Assembly (NCBI GenBank): GCA_021791135.1
Contig: JAJYXD010000023.1
Span: 1 to 5,060 of the forward strand
Source of the DNA: a bacterium
GTDB lineage: Bacteria > Patescibacteriota > Minisyncoccia > UBA6257 > GWB1-50-10
Reading direction: 5' to 3'
DNA: 5,060 nt
The notes beneath the pieces were generated by a model. The model did not search any database. It worked only from the letters and a program-made list of their open reading frames with translations, and was not told the DNA's origin. Positions 1 through 3,584 of the stretch are shown here, piece by piece. Each line of letters starts with the position of its first letter. The first letter of the stretch is position 1. The position numbers and the translations under genes were made by a program.

Positions 1-108
1 TCCTTTCCCGTATGCCTCATCGAGCTGCACGATACGCGAGAGGAGATGTTGGTTTTCGGGCAGGTGCTCACGGAAGCGGTCGTACCATCTCCTCACAGCT
101 GGAAGGGG
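1..108 (-). pseudogene. IS1595-like transposase remnant (N-terminally truncated, runs out of window)
   Basis: The minus strand encodes about 36 residues, reading PLPAVRRWYDRFREHLP, then a short hydrophobic segment and VQLDEAYGKG before the window edge. A Trp-Tyr-x-x-Phe-Arg helix followed about 25 residues later by a hydrophobic strand and Asp-Glu-Ala-Tyr resembles the start of the catalytic domain in IS1595/ISXO2 transposases, where that Asp is the first metal-binding acidic residue. The frame stays open only to a TAG at 151-153, and its upstream part is made by a terminator hairpin. No start codon with a ribosome binding site is visible, and the usual N-terminal zinc-ribbon and helix-turn-helix regions are absent. 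I read it as a decayed insertion-sequence fragment. The family call rests on remembered motif shape; other DDE transposases remain possible. Confidence 0.55.
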
Positions 109-114
109 ATATAT

Positions 115-151
115 AAAACAAAAACTGCCCTCCACAGTTTCTGTAAAGGGC
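115..151 (-). terminator. Rho-independent terminator of the Nudix gene
   Basis: On the minus strand GCCCTTTACAG, loop AAA and CTGTGGAGGGC form an 11-bp stem with two G-U wobbles, followed by AGTTTTTGTTTT. It begins 9 bases after the Nudix TGA stop, so it ends that transcript and shields the transposase remnant beyond it. Confidence 0.85.
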
Positions 152-160
152 TAGTTCGTC

Positions 161-652
161 TCATTTTTTATTAAACCTAACTAACGCCCTTGTGATTATC
201 AGGGCATAATTTTCCCTCACCCGATAATCCCTAATTCTCCATAGGTCTTTCTCATTTGGCTTGATGTCCGCATGGAGAGAATAAACGTGCTGGAAGACAT
301 TCTCGGTATAGCCGTTTTTGTCAGCTTTATTGGACTCCTTGGTAATAAATAAAAGTTGTAAGTCCTGCGGATGTATTGTAAGTCCTAGTTCTTCCTCCAT
401 CTCCCTTGCCGCGCTTACTGTAGCATCTTCACCCGTATCGATGTGGCCGCCTGCGGTAATGTCCCAAAGCGATGGCCGGGATTTTTTTGTCTTAGCTCGC
501 TTTCCCACTAAAATCCGATAATCGGAATCAATGACCCAAACATGGCTTGCACGATGCCATAGACCTTTTTCGTGAACTTCGCTTTTGGGCCTGATCTCGC
601 CCGTTAATTTGTTATTTTCGTCTACGATATCAAATTGTTCTTCTTGTGACAT
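161..652 (-). CDS. Nudix hydrolase (IPP isomerase/YfcD-like subgroup)
   Basis: This 163-residue protein has a perfect Nudix box, GX5EX7REUXEEXGU, at residues 69-91 (GHIDTGE, then REMEEELGL). The Glu residues of the RExxEE core bind the divalent metals used to hydrolyse a nucleoside diphosphate linked to another group. The N-terminal segment FDIVDENNKLTGE, then HRASHVWVID, is typical of the isopentenyl-diphosphate-isomerase/YfcD-like branch, but the substrate cannot be read from sequence. The ATG at 652 has AAGGA eight to nine bases upstream. After about residue 132 the sequence (KDLWRIRDYRVRENYALIITRALVRF) does not show the usual acidic closing strand and helix of the family, so the C-terminus may have diverged or been altered. 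The gene stands alone between its promoter and a strong terminator. The family is certain, the substrate unknown. Confidence 0.93.
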   Translation of the reverse strand: MSQEEQFDIVDENNKLTGEIRPKSEVHEKGLWHRASHVWVIDSDYRILVGKRAKTKKSRPSLWDITAGGHIDTGEDATVSAAREMEEELGLTIHPQDLQLLFITKESNKADKNGYTENVFQHVYSLHADIKPNEKDLWRIRDYRVRENYALIITRALVRFNKK

Positions 653-660
653 ACTCGATG

Positions 661-694
661 ATCCTTGATTTTCACTCGCATGCTTATTCTATCA
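661..694 (-). promoter_or_regulatory. Extended -10 promoter and ribosome binding site of the Nudix gene
   Basis: On the minus strand TGATAGAAT (694-686) is an extended -10 element; no good -35 is present. The predicted start near 679 gives a leader of about 27 bases carrying AAGGAT (666-661) at normal spacing from the ATG at 652. This gene therefore uses a conventional Shine-Dalgarno leader, unlike several others in the window. Confidence 0.5.
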
Positions 695-716
695 GAACAG
701 AGGCGGCAGGATAAAT

Positions 717-753
717 GAAAACCCCGAACGGTATCAAACCGTTCGGGGTTTTC
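717..753. terminator. Strong bidirectional terminator hairpin
   Basis: A perfect 15-bp inverted repeat (717-731 and 739-753, core CCCCGAACGG / CCGTTCGGGG) encloses a 7-base loop. The stem starts with AAAA and ends with TTTT, so it can act in both directions. It sits between the tRNA-Asn region and the Nudix promoter and would stop readthrough from the tRNA side. Confidence 0.85.
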
Positions 754-757
754 ACTT

Positions 758-776
758 GCTCCGCAGGTAGGGCTCG
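758..776 (-). repeat. Second copy of the tRNA-Asn 3' end (att-like remnant)
   Basis: These 19 bases are identical to 915-933, the acceptor strand, T-stem and part of the T-loop of tRNA-Asn. Allowing a one-base gap (GAGC-AAG here, GAGCCAAG in the tRNA) the match extends to 755. The copies lie 157 bp apart in the same orientation. Nothing else of a tRNA is present. The arrangement resembles the duplicated tRNA end left when an element integrates into a tRNA gene, or the remains of a tandem tRNA duplication. Confidence 0.7.
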
Positions 777-854
777 CTTCTCGCTTCGCTTGAGACACTC
801 CAAAAACATAGTCGCCTGCGCTCCTTGTTTTTGGGTGCCTTCGGTTCGAGCCCT
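769..854. repeat. Nested inverted-repeat (hairpin) segment
   Basis: Outer arms AGGGCTCG (769-776) and CGAGCCCT (847-854) enclose inner arms CCAAAAACA (800-808) and TGTTTTTGG (826-834); GACAC (794-798) and GGTGCC (834-839) lengthen the inner stem with a bulge. The right arm GGTTCGAGCCCT (843-854) is also the exact reverse complement of the T-arm at 926-937, so T-arm-like sequence occurs here in both orientations. No coding potential is convincing. It could be a small mobile hairpin element or a decayed tRNA duplication. Confidence 0.55.
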
Positions 855-861
855 CCCTTCA

Positions 862-900
862 CAAAACAGAAACCAGAAACGAACAACACAAGATTGTTCG
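862..900 (-). terminator. Probable terminator of the HNH/tRNA-Asn transcript
   Basis: On the minus strand CGAACAA (900-894) and TTGTTCG (886-880) form a 7-bp stem with a 7-base loop, followed by T-rich TTTCTGGTTTCTGTTTTG. It begins 13 bases past the tRNA-Asn CCA end. The stem is AT-rich and the T tract interrupted, so efficiency may be moderate; the stronger hairpin at 717-753 backs it up. Confidence 0.55.
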
Positions 901-912
901 TATCTAATATCT

Positions 913-1195
913 TGGCTCCGCAGGTAGGGCTCGAACCTACAACCATCGCCTTACACTTGTCCTAATGTTTCCAATAGGGGTGGACTATATCATCGCCGTT
1001 TGCATAGGCGTCTCGGTATCTAGTCTCTACGGAGCCCCCACGAGATAGGCAAGAATGTCATCTCACGGGGTTCCCACGGTGTTCGCATATCCATAAGGAC
1101 GTAGCCTTCACCGTTATCCCAAAATTTTTCAGACAAGATTTCTCTTGTGAGCTGCCTTCTGACAGGGCGCCGCTCTACCATTGAGCTACTGCGGA
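913..1195 (-). tRNA. tRNA-Asn(GUU), anticodon loop interrupted by a group I intron
   Basis: The 5' exon (1195-1162) gives acceptor TCCGCAG, D-stem GCTC/GAGC with loop AATGGTA, anticodon stem GCGCC and loop bases CTGT. The 3' exon (953-913) gives TAA, stem GGCGA, variable loop TGGTT, T-stem GTAGG/CCTAC with loop TTCGAGC, acceptor CTGCGGA, discriminator G and an encoded CCA. Joined, the loop is CUGUUAA with anticodon GUU. Asn identity is supported by G73 and by the close match to the layout of E. coli tRNA-Asn. The mature tRNA is 75 nt; the only irregular stem pair is G27-A43. The gene lies 5 bases downstream of the HNH stop codon and is probably transcribed with it. Without splicing the anticodon is split and the tRNA cannot function, so if this is the only tRNA-Asn the intron must splice. 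Confidence 0.93.
954..1161 (-). ncRNA. Group I self-splicing intron in tRNA-Asn (small IC3-like, no ORF)
   Basis: The 208-nt intron lies between U35 and U36 of the anticodon. The 5' exon CUGU pairs with GCAG (1155-1152) to form P1 with the required U-G pair at the splice site, and the last intron base (954) is the conserved terminal G. P2 is ACAAGA-GAAA-TCTTGT (1148-1133). The R element GTAGAGACTAGA (1030-1019) and S element GATATAGTCC (991-982) give P7 by pairing GACTA with TAGTC. P8 is near CGCC/GGCG (1010-1007 and 997-994). P9 is CCTATTG-GAAA-CATTAGG (978-961) with one mismatch. An 11-bp stem (1070-1060 with 1046-1036) extends the P6 region. The compact form, the GAGACTAGA core and the GNRA loops on P2 and P9 resemble the Azoarcus tRNA-Ile intron. 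Subgroup IC3 is inferred from that. It has no room for an endonuclease ORF. Confidence 0.92.
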
Positions 1196-1200
1196 ATGTG

Positions 1201-1566
1201 TTATTTGGAACGTGCTCGCTTATTATGCATTATCGCCGGATTATTTTCAACTTCCGTATGGCAATTTTTGCACAATAGTACACATTTCTGTGCCTCAGAA
1301 AGAATGGTGTCCCAGGCGTAGCAAAGTCCTTTTACACTTAGAGAGAATGATTTTTTTGATGGATCTCGATGGTGAAAATCCAAAGCACCTACGTAGCGAT
1401 CGTAACCGCACCTTGAACACTTTCCACCAAACATCTTTACCAATTTCTTTTTCTTTCTTATGCGACTCGCGACTACCCATTCTGACGCGCATTTGCCACA
1501 GCGCCATAAACCATCCCTTCTCTTTAGATGTTCAACTAAGCCGTGTTTCTTACAGAGTCTCTTCAT
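1201..1566 (-). CDS. Small HNH endonuclease with zinc knuckles
   Basis: This 121-residue basic protein has an N-terminal zinc-binding cluster (C5, H8, C23, C26), a Lys/Arg-rich linker (residues 35-44) and an HNH nuclease fold. C50-x2-C53 and C99-x2-C102 hold a structural zinc. LDFHH (63-67 region, catalytic His65/His66) and N101 with H103 supply the beta-beta-alpha metal centre. The intervening Trp and KCVLLCKNCH are typical of free-standing phage and bacterial HNH enzymes. The stop codon lies 5 bases from the 5' end of the intron-split tRNA-Asn, so a homing role towards that locus is attractive but unproven. The ATG at 1566 overlaps the stop of an upstream 38-codon ORF (ATGA). It lacks its own Shine-Dalgarno but has TATAAT six bases upstream, so it is read either by translational coupling or from a leaderless transcript. 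Family certain, target unknown. Confidence 0.9.
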   Translation of the reverse strand: MKRLCKKHGLVEHLKRRDGLWRCGKCASEWVVASRIRKKKKLVKMFGGKCSRCGYDRYVGALDFHHRDPSKKSFSLSVKGLCYAWDTILSEAQKCVLLCKNCHTEVENNPAIMHNKRARSK

Positions 1567-1679
1567 AGTTTAATTATAACACCTTGTGCTAAGCCATATT
1601 GAGTTATAAAACGGTATGTGTGTACAAGAACAACGAGGCCCGATGTAAACATCGCCTTACTTTTCTTTTTCTGAGACAT
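1563..1679 (-). CDS. 38-residue upstream ORF overlapping the HNH start
   Basis: The ATG at 1679 is preceded, at 5 bases, by the strongest ribosome binding site in the window (AAGGAGG, 1691-1685). The ORF begins MSQKKKSKAM, continues with a short hydrophobic stretch (SGLVVLVH) and ends VIIKL. Its TGA overlaps the ATG of the HNH gene in an ATGA junction, the usual sign of translational coupling. I recognise no family. It may be a real small protein, a leader peptide that delivers ribosomes to the HNH start, or a decayed gene start. The small palindrome CGATGT-AA-ACATCG (1641-1654) lies inside it. The ribosome binding site and junction are seen; the function is not. Confidence 0.45.
   Translation of the reverse strand: MSQKKKSKAMFTSGLVVLVHTYRFITQYGLAQGVIIKL
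1573..1578 (-). promoter_or_regulatory. Consensus -10 hexamer directly before the HNH gene
   Basis: TATAAT reads on the minus strand and ends six bases before the HNH ATG, so transcription would start at or within a base of the start codon. No convincing -35 lies 16-18 bases upstream (CAATAT at 17), which weakens the call. The same spacing recurs at other genes in the window. Confidence 0.35.
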
Positions 1680-1699
1680 TTCTGCCTCCTTAATTAAAG

Positions 1700-1728
1700 T
1701 TGCAAATTAATTATACTTCCATTATAAC
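1700..1728 (+). promoter_or_regulatory. Promoter of the membrane-protein/tRNA-Lys unit, in a divergent promoter region
   Basis: TTGCAA (1700-1705), a 17-base spacer and TATAAC (1723-1728) form a good promoter. The -10 ends six bases before the ATG at 1735, and there is no Shine-Dalgarno, so the mRNA is probably leaderless. On the other strand the same AT-rich stretch contains TATAAT twice (1726-1721 and 1715-1710), either of which could serve the small ORF and HNH gene, though their -35 regions are poor. The two units may therefore compete for polymerase. Confidence 0.65.
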
Positions 1729-1734
1729 ATTTCT

Positions 1735-2109
1735 ATGGAACGGAAGGAGTTGATAAGAACAATCTACCTATACCTCTTCTCGCTTGTGGGATTGGTGTTG
1801 GTGGTGATCGGGCTCGTGGAGTTTGTGGACTTGGGTCTTAAGACCTACGTATTCACGAAGGCGGACGAAGTGATTGTCTATCCCTCGTACCCCTTAAAAC
1901 CGATGCCTTCGTCGATTGATGAAAAGCAGAGCCAGCCGACCCCCGAAGAGCTTGCACAATACGAGAAGGAGCAGGAAGAATCACAGCGCGCCCAGCAGTC
2001 CAGTCAGAAAGCGCAAACCGCATCGAGCGCACTCGCGATGATCATTATTGGTACGCCGCTCTTCCTGTATCATTGGAAGACGATCCAAAAAGACAAAAAA
2101 GAAATATAA
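1735..2109 (+). CDS. Small membrane protein with two transmembrane segments
   Basis: This 124-residue protein has a first membrane span at about residues 8-31 (YLYLFSLVGLVLVVIGLVEF) and a second at about 98-113. Between them is a roughly 65-residue hydrophilic loop with Pro-rich stretches and a Glu/Gln-rich part (about 70-93) that could form a coiled coil. The C-terminus is Lys-rich (QKDKKEI), which suggests that both ends are cytoplasmic and the loop outside. The opening, with a polar start, YLYLFSLVGL and a following LGLKTYVF, resembles small uncharacterised proteins frequent in Parcubacteria, sometimes grouped near DUF5671; that is recollection, not a search. Its stop codon abuts tRNA-Lys, so the two share a transcript from the promoter at 1700-1728. 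No enzymatic motif is visible. Confidence 0.8.
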   Translation: MERKELIRTIYLYLFSLVGLVLVVIGLVEFVDLGLKTYVFTKADEVIVYPSYPLKPMPSSIDEKQSQPTPEELAQYEKEQEESQRAQQSSQKAQTASSALAMIIIGTPLFLYHWKTIQKDKKEI

Positions 2110-2182
2110 GCCCCTATAGCTCAGTTGGTAGAGCTGCTCCCTTTTAAGGAGAAGGTCGCAGGTTCGAGTCCTGCTGGGGGCA
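2110..2182 (+). tRNA. tRNA-Lys(UUU)
   Basis: Acceptor GCCCCTA/TGGGGGC (one G-U pair), D-stem GCTC/GAGC, anticodon stem GCTCC/GGAGA with loop CTTTTAA, T-stem GCAGG/CCTGC with loop TTCGAGT, and discriminator A make a 73-nt tRNA with anticodon UUU. CCA is not encoded (the next bases are CAC), so it must be added by a CCA-adding enzyme, unlike tRNA-Asn in the same window. The first base directly follows the TAA of the membrane-protein gene, so 5' maturation by RNase P would cut exactly behind that stop codon. Confidence 0.97.
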
Positions 2183-2183
2183 C

Positions 2184-2213
2184 AAAAAAGAATCGCCCTA
2201 TGGGGCGATTTTT
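2184..2213 (+). terminator. Rho-independent terminator after tRNA-Lys
   Basis: AATCGCCC (2191-2198), loop TATG and GGGCGATT (2203-2210) form an 8-bp stem, followed by a run of five T (2209-2213) and preceded by an A-rich tract. It ends the membrane protein/tRNA-Lys transcript and, given the flanking A tract, could also act weakly in reverse. Confidence 0.88.
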
Positions 2214-2227
2214 GGTAGGATGAAGAT

Positions 2228-2971
2228 GTGAAAAACGACGAGATTCAAAAGCACATTATTGCCGCGCGGAAACTGAACGCGATAAAAGATAGGGTGTTCC
2301 GGTTGATAGGAAAAAACATCGGAAGAATATCCGAACACGAGGTGAATGTTTTCATTTTTTCTGAGTTTAAAAAAGAAGGATTGGTTACCGAAAAGAAATG
2401 CTCCTCCCAAATCGCCGCATGCGGTCCGGATACCTCGTTCGTCCATTATTTCCCGAAAAAAAGAGGATCCAGGGTTATTAGGAAGAACGAGCTTGTGCTG
2501 ATCGACATATGGGCAAAGCTCGATCGAAAGGACGCGCCGTTCGCCGACATCACGTGGATGGGGTACACGGGGAAGAGCGTACCGAAGGATATCCAAGAAA
2601 CGTTCGGATTGGTTCTCGGCGCACGGGATGCCGCGATCAAATTTTTGAAAAGTAATCTCAGAAAAAAGAAACTCCCCGGCGCAAAGGGAATGGAAACCTC
2701 GGCGAGGGGCTATTTCAAAAAGTACGGCGTCGAGAAGCACTTCCCTCACGGTCTCGGTCATAGCTTGAGCGCCGCGCAGGTTCACGGAACCTACTTTCGT
2801 TTCTCGAGAAAGTCGGATTCGCGGATGAAGACGACGATTCCGTTTACGATAGAGCCCGGGTTGTACTTCAAAGATAAGTTCGGTGTCCGAAGCGAGATTG
2901 ATTGCTATGTTACGGCGGACTACAAGTTTGTCGTAACGGGTAGAGTTCAGAAAGAAATTGTCAGGGTTTAG
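2228..2971 (+). CDS. M24 family metallopeptidase (aminopeptidase P/methionine aminopeptidase fold), catalytic domain only
   Basis: This 247-residue protein carries all five metal ligands of the pita-bread fold: D93 (VLID), D107 (FADITW), H178 (HGLGH), E209 (FTIEPG) and E223 (VRSEID). H186 matches the second active-site His. Such enzymes remove N-terminal residues, often next to proline or after Met, using two Mn, Co or Fe ions. It lacks the N-terminal creatinase-like domain of full Xaa-Pro aminopeptidases. Spacing H178 to H186 is one residue longer than the usual seven, and the Gly of the HxxG motif is Ser181. The substrate may thus differ from the standard enzymes. The GTG start has AGGA seven bases upstream; an in-frame TAG at 2216 rules out an earlier start. 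The gene follows the tRNA-Lys terminator and overlaps the convergent nucleotidyltransferase gene by 11 bases. Confidence 0.88.
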   Translation: MKNDEIQKHIIAARKLNAIKDRVFRLIGKNIGRISEHEVNVFIFSEFKKEGLVTEKKCSSQIAACGPDTSFVHYFPKKRGSRVIRKNELVLIDIWAKLDRKDAPFADITWMGYTGKSVPKDIQETFGLVLGARDAAIKFLKSNLRKKKLPGAKGMETSARGYFKKYGVEKHFPHGLGHSLSAAQVHGTYFRFSRKSDSRMKTTIPFTIEPGLYFKDKFGVRSEIDCYVTADYKFVVTGRVQKEIVRV

Positions 2972-3365
2972 ACTCCCGGTCATTCAGCAGGCTCGATTTG
3001 AACTCGGAAGGGCGGTGCGCCCCAAGAATGGTGAACGGAACGTTCATCTTCTTTAGTGCTTCGCCGATTCGTTCCTGATCGTATCCCAAAAACACCATGT
3101 CGGGTCGGTGTTCTTTGAGCGCACGCCATTCACCGAGTGTCGCATCGCCCGTAACGACTTCAAGGCGGGGATTGAAAGATCGGATTTCACCGATGCGATC
3201 CTCGAGCGTGCGGAGTGGATGCTTTTTCTTCAGGGTCAAAACCGCTTCCGGATGCGCCACCACCACCACAAGCTCGGTACATCGCGCGGCGGCGTCCGTG
3301 AGAAACTTTTTATGTCCTTCGTGCAGCCCGTCGAAGACACCAAAGACCATGCCCTTCCGAATCAT
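2961..3365 (-). CDS. HxGH nucleotidyltransferase (cytidylyltransferase-like; possibly archaeal-type FAD synthase-like)
   Basis: The 134-residue protein is a single Rossmann-like domain. FGVFDGLHEGH (8-18) is the HxGH nucleotide-binding motif, with H15 and H18. TLEDR (53-57) matches the conserved PxxxR region, PDMVFLGYDQ (88-97) the ribose- and phosphate-binding strand, and KSSLL (123-127) the C-terminal motif that replaces ISSTxL. Members transfer CMP or AMP to a phosphorylated small molecule. GYDQ and overall size resemble RibL-type FAD synthase and TagD-type glycerol-3-phosphate cytidylyltransferases; I cannot choose between them. The ATG at 3365 lacks a well-spaced ribosome binding site (AAGGA is 12 bases away) but has a full promoter ending six bases before it, suggesting leaderless expression. 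Its end overlaps the M24 gene tail to tail. Confidence 0.85.
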   Translation of the reverse strand: MIRKGMVFGVFDGLHEGHKKFLTDAAARCTELVVVVAHPEAVLTLKKKHPLRTLEDRIGEIRSFNPRLEVVTGDATLGEWRALKEHRPDMVFLGYDQERIGEALKKMNVPFTILGAHRPSEFKSSLLNDRESKP

Positions 3366-3371
3366 ATCTTC

Positions 3372-3400
3372 ATAGTATCCTTCTGTAGATATTTGCTCAA
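3372..3400 (-). promoter_or_regulatory. Promoter of the nucleotidyltransferase gene
   Basis: TTGAGC (3400-3395), a 17-base spacer and TACTAT (3377-3372) read on the minus strand. The -10 ends six bases before the ATG, placing the transcript start at the start codon. TACTAT matches the consensus at four of six positions, so strength may be modest. Confidence 0.5.
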
Positions 3401-3431
3401 TTATCAGAAGATCTGTCTAATTCCTCTCCAG

Positions 3432-3552
3432 CAATATATTTATATCCTCCCACCCCGTGTTCCTCCGAACGAGGGTAAGACTTGGGCTAGCGCCCCGGAG
3501 CGCCCGAGTGAGGGGGAATGCGGGGTGGGAGTTCTGGGTTATGAATATATTG
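3432..3552. repeat. Nested inverted-repeat element (121 bp) upstream of csoR
   Basis: Outer arms CAATATATT (3432-3440) and AATATATTG (3544-3552) are perfect 9-bp inverted repeats. Inside them are perfect 11-bp arms CTCCCACCCCG (3447-3457) and CGGGGTGGGAG (3521-3531), then TTCCTCC/GGGGGAA (3460-3466 and 3512-3518, one wobble) and CTTGGGC/GCCCGAG (3481-3487 and 3502-3508, one wobble). The interior is far more GC-rich than the AT-rich ends. It could fold as one long hairpin or cruciform. The right end overlaps the first three bases of the csoR -35 box. A miniature transposable element (MITE) or hairpin repeat fits best; I see no gene in it. Confidence 0.65.
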
Positions 3553-3577
3553 ACATATACCCCCCTGGGGGTATACT
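3550..3577 (+). promoter_or_regulatory. csoR-copA promoter
   Basis: A perfect -35 TTGACA (3550-3555), a 16-base spacer and TATACT (3572-3577) make the strongest promoter in the window. The -10 ends seven bases before the GTG start of csoR, and the intervening CTTCTTCCT is pyrimidine-rich with no ribosome binding site, implying a leaderless mRNA. Confidence 0.85.
3556..3575. promoter_or_regulatory. CsoR operator palindrome
   Basis: Perfect 9-bp arms TATACCCCC (3556-3564) and GGGGGTATA (3567-3575) flank a 2-base centre. Known CsoR-family operators are inverted repeats with such G/C tracts. The site fills the spacer and covers the -10, so bound repressor would block polymerase. Cu(I) binding to CsoR should release it, making the operon self-regulated. 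Function is inferred from sequence and from csoR lying directly downstream. Confidence 0.85.
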
Positions 3578-3584
3578 TCTTCCT

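Noticed and set aside
161..163. Possible UGA recoding (Gly), as in some CPR lineages
   Set aside because: TGA at the end of the Nudix gene is followed by a terminator, and TGA also ends the nucleotidyltransferase gene at its natural length, so the standard bacterial code fits.
752..946. Short open frames on both strands over the tRNA 3' end and hairpins
   Set aside because: They read through a tRNA exon, a terminator and palindromes; no ribosome binding site or protein motif supports them.
946..1170. Reading the split tRNA as Asp(GUC), from the unspliced CTGTCAG, or as Tyr(GUA)
   Set aside because: GUC would use intron base C as position 36 and leave a 3' half without a proper loop; GUA would give a six-base anticodon loop. 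Only the U35/U36 junction gives a seven-base loop, the U-G P1 pair and a terminal intron G.
1212..1568. 118-residue open frame on the plus strand
   Set aside because: It is the antisense shadow of the HNH gene, which has a full set of Cys/His ligands and catalytic residues.
2198..2983. 261-residue open frame on the minus strand
   Set aside because: It lies opposite the M24 peptidase, which has all five metal ligands; it also crosses the tRNA-Lys terminator.
3363..3374. Tiny ORF ATG-AAG-ATA-TGA overlapping the nucleotidyltransferase start, and a similar one at 2220-2231 before the M24 gene
   Set aside because: Three codons long; the M24 one has no usable ribosome binding site spacing, and both are explained by -10-like and start-codon sequence. 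Probably coincidence.
3108..3584. N-terminal extension of CsoR upstream of the GTG
   Set aside because: The frame is open by chance; it would run through the nucleotidyltransferase gene on the other strand, the hairpin element, the operator and the promoter, and would give a 250-residue protein in a family of about 90.
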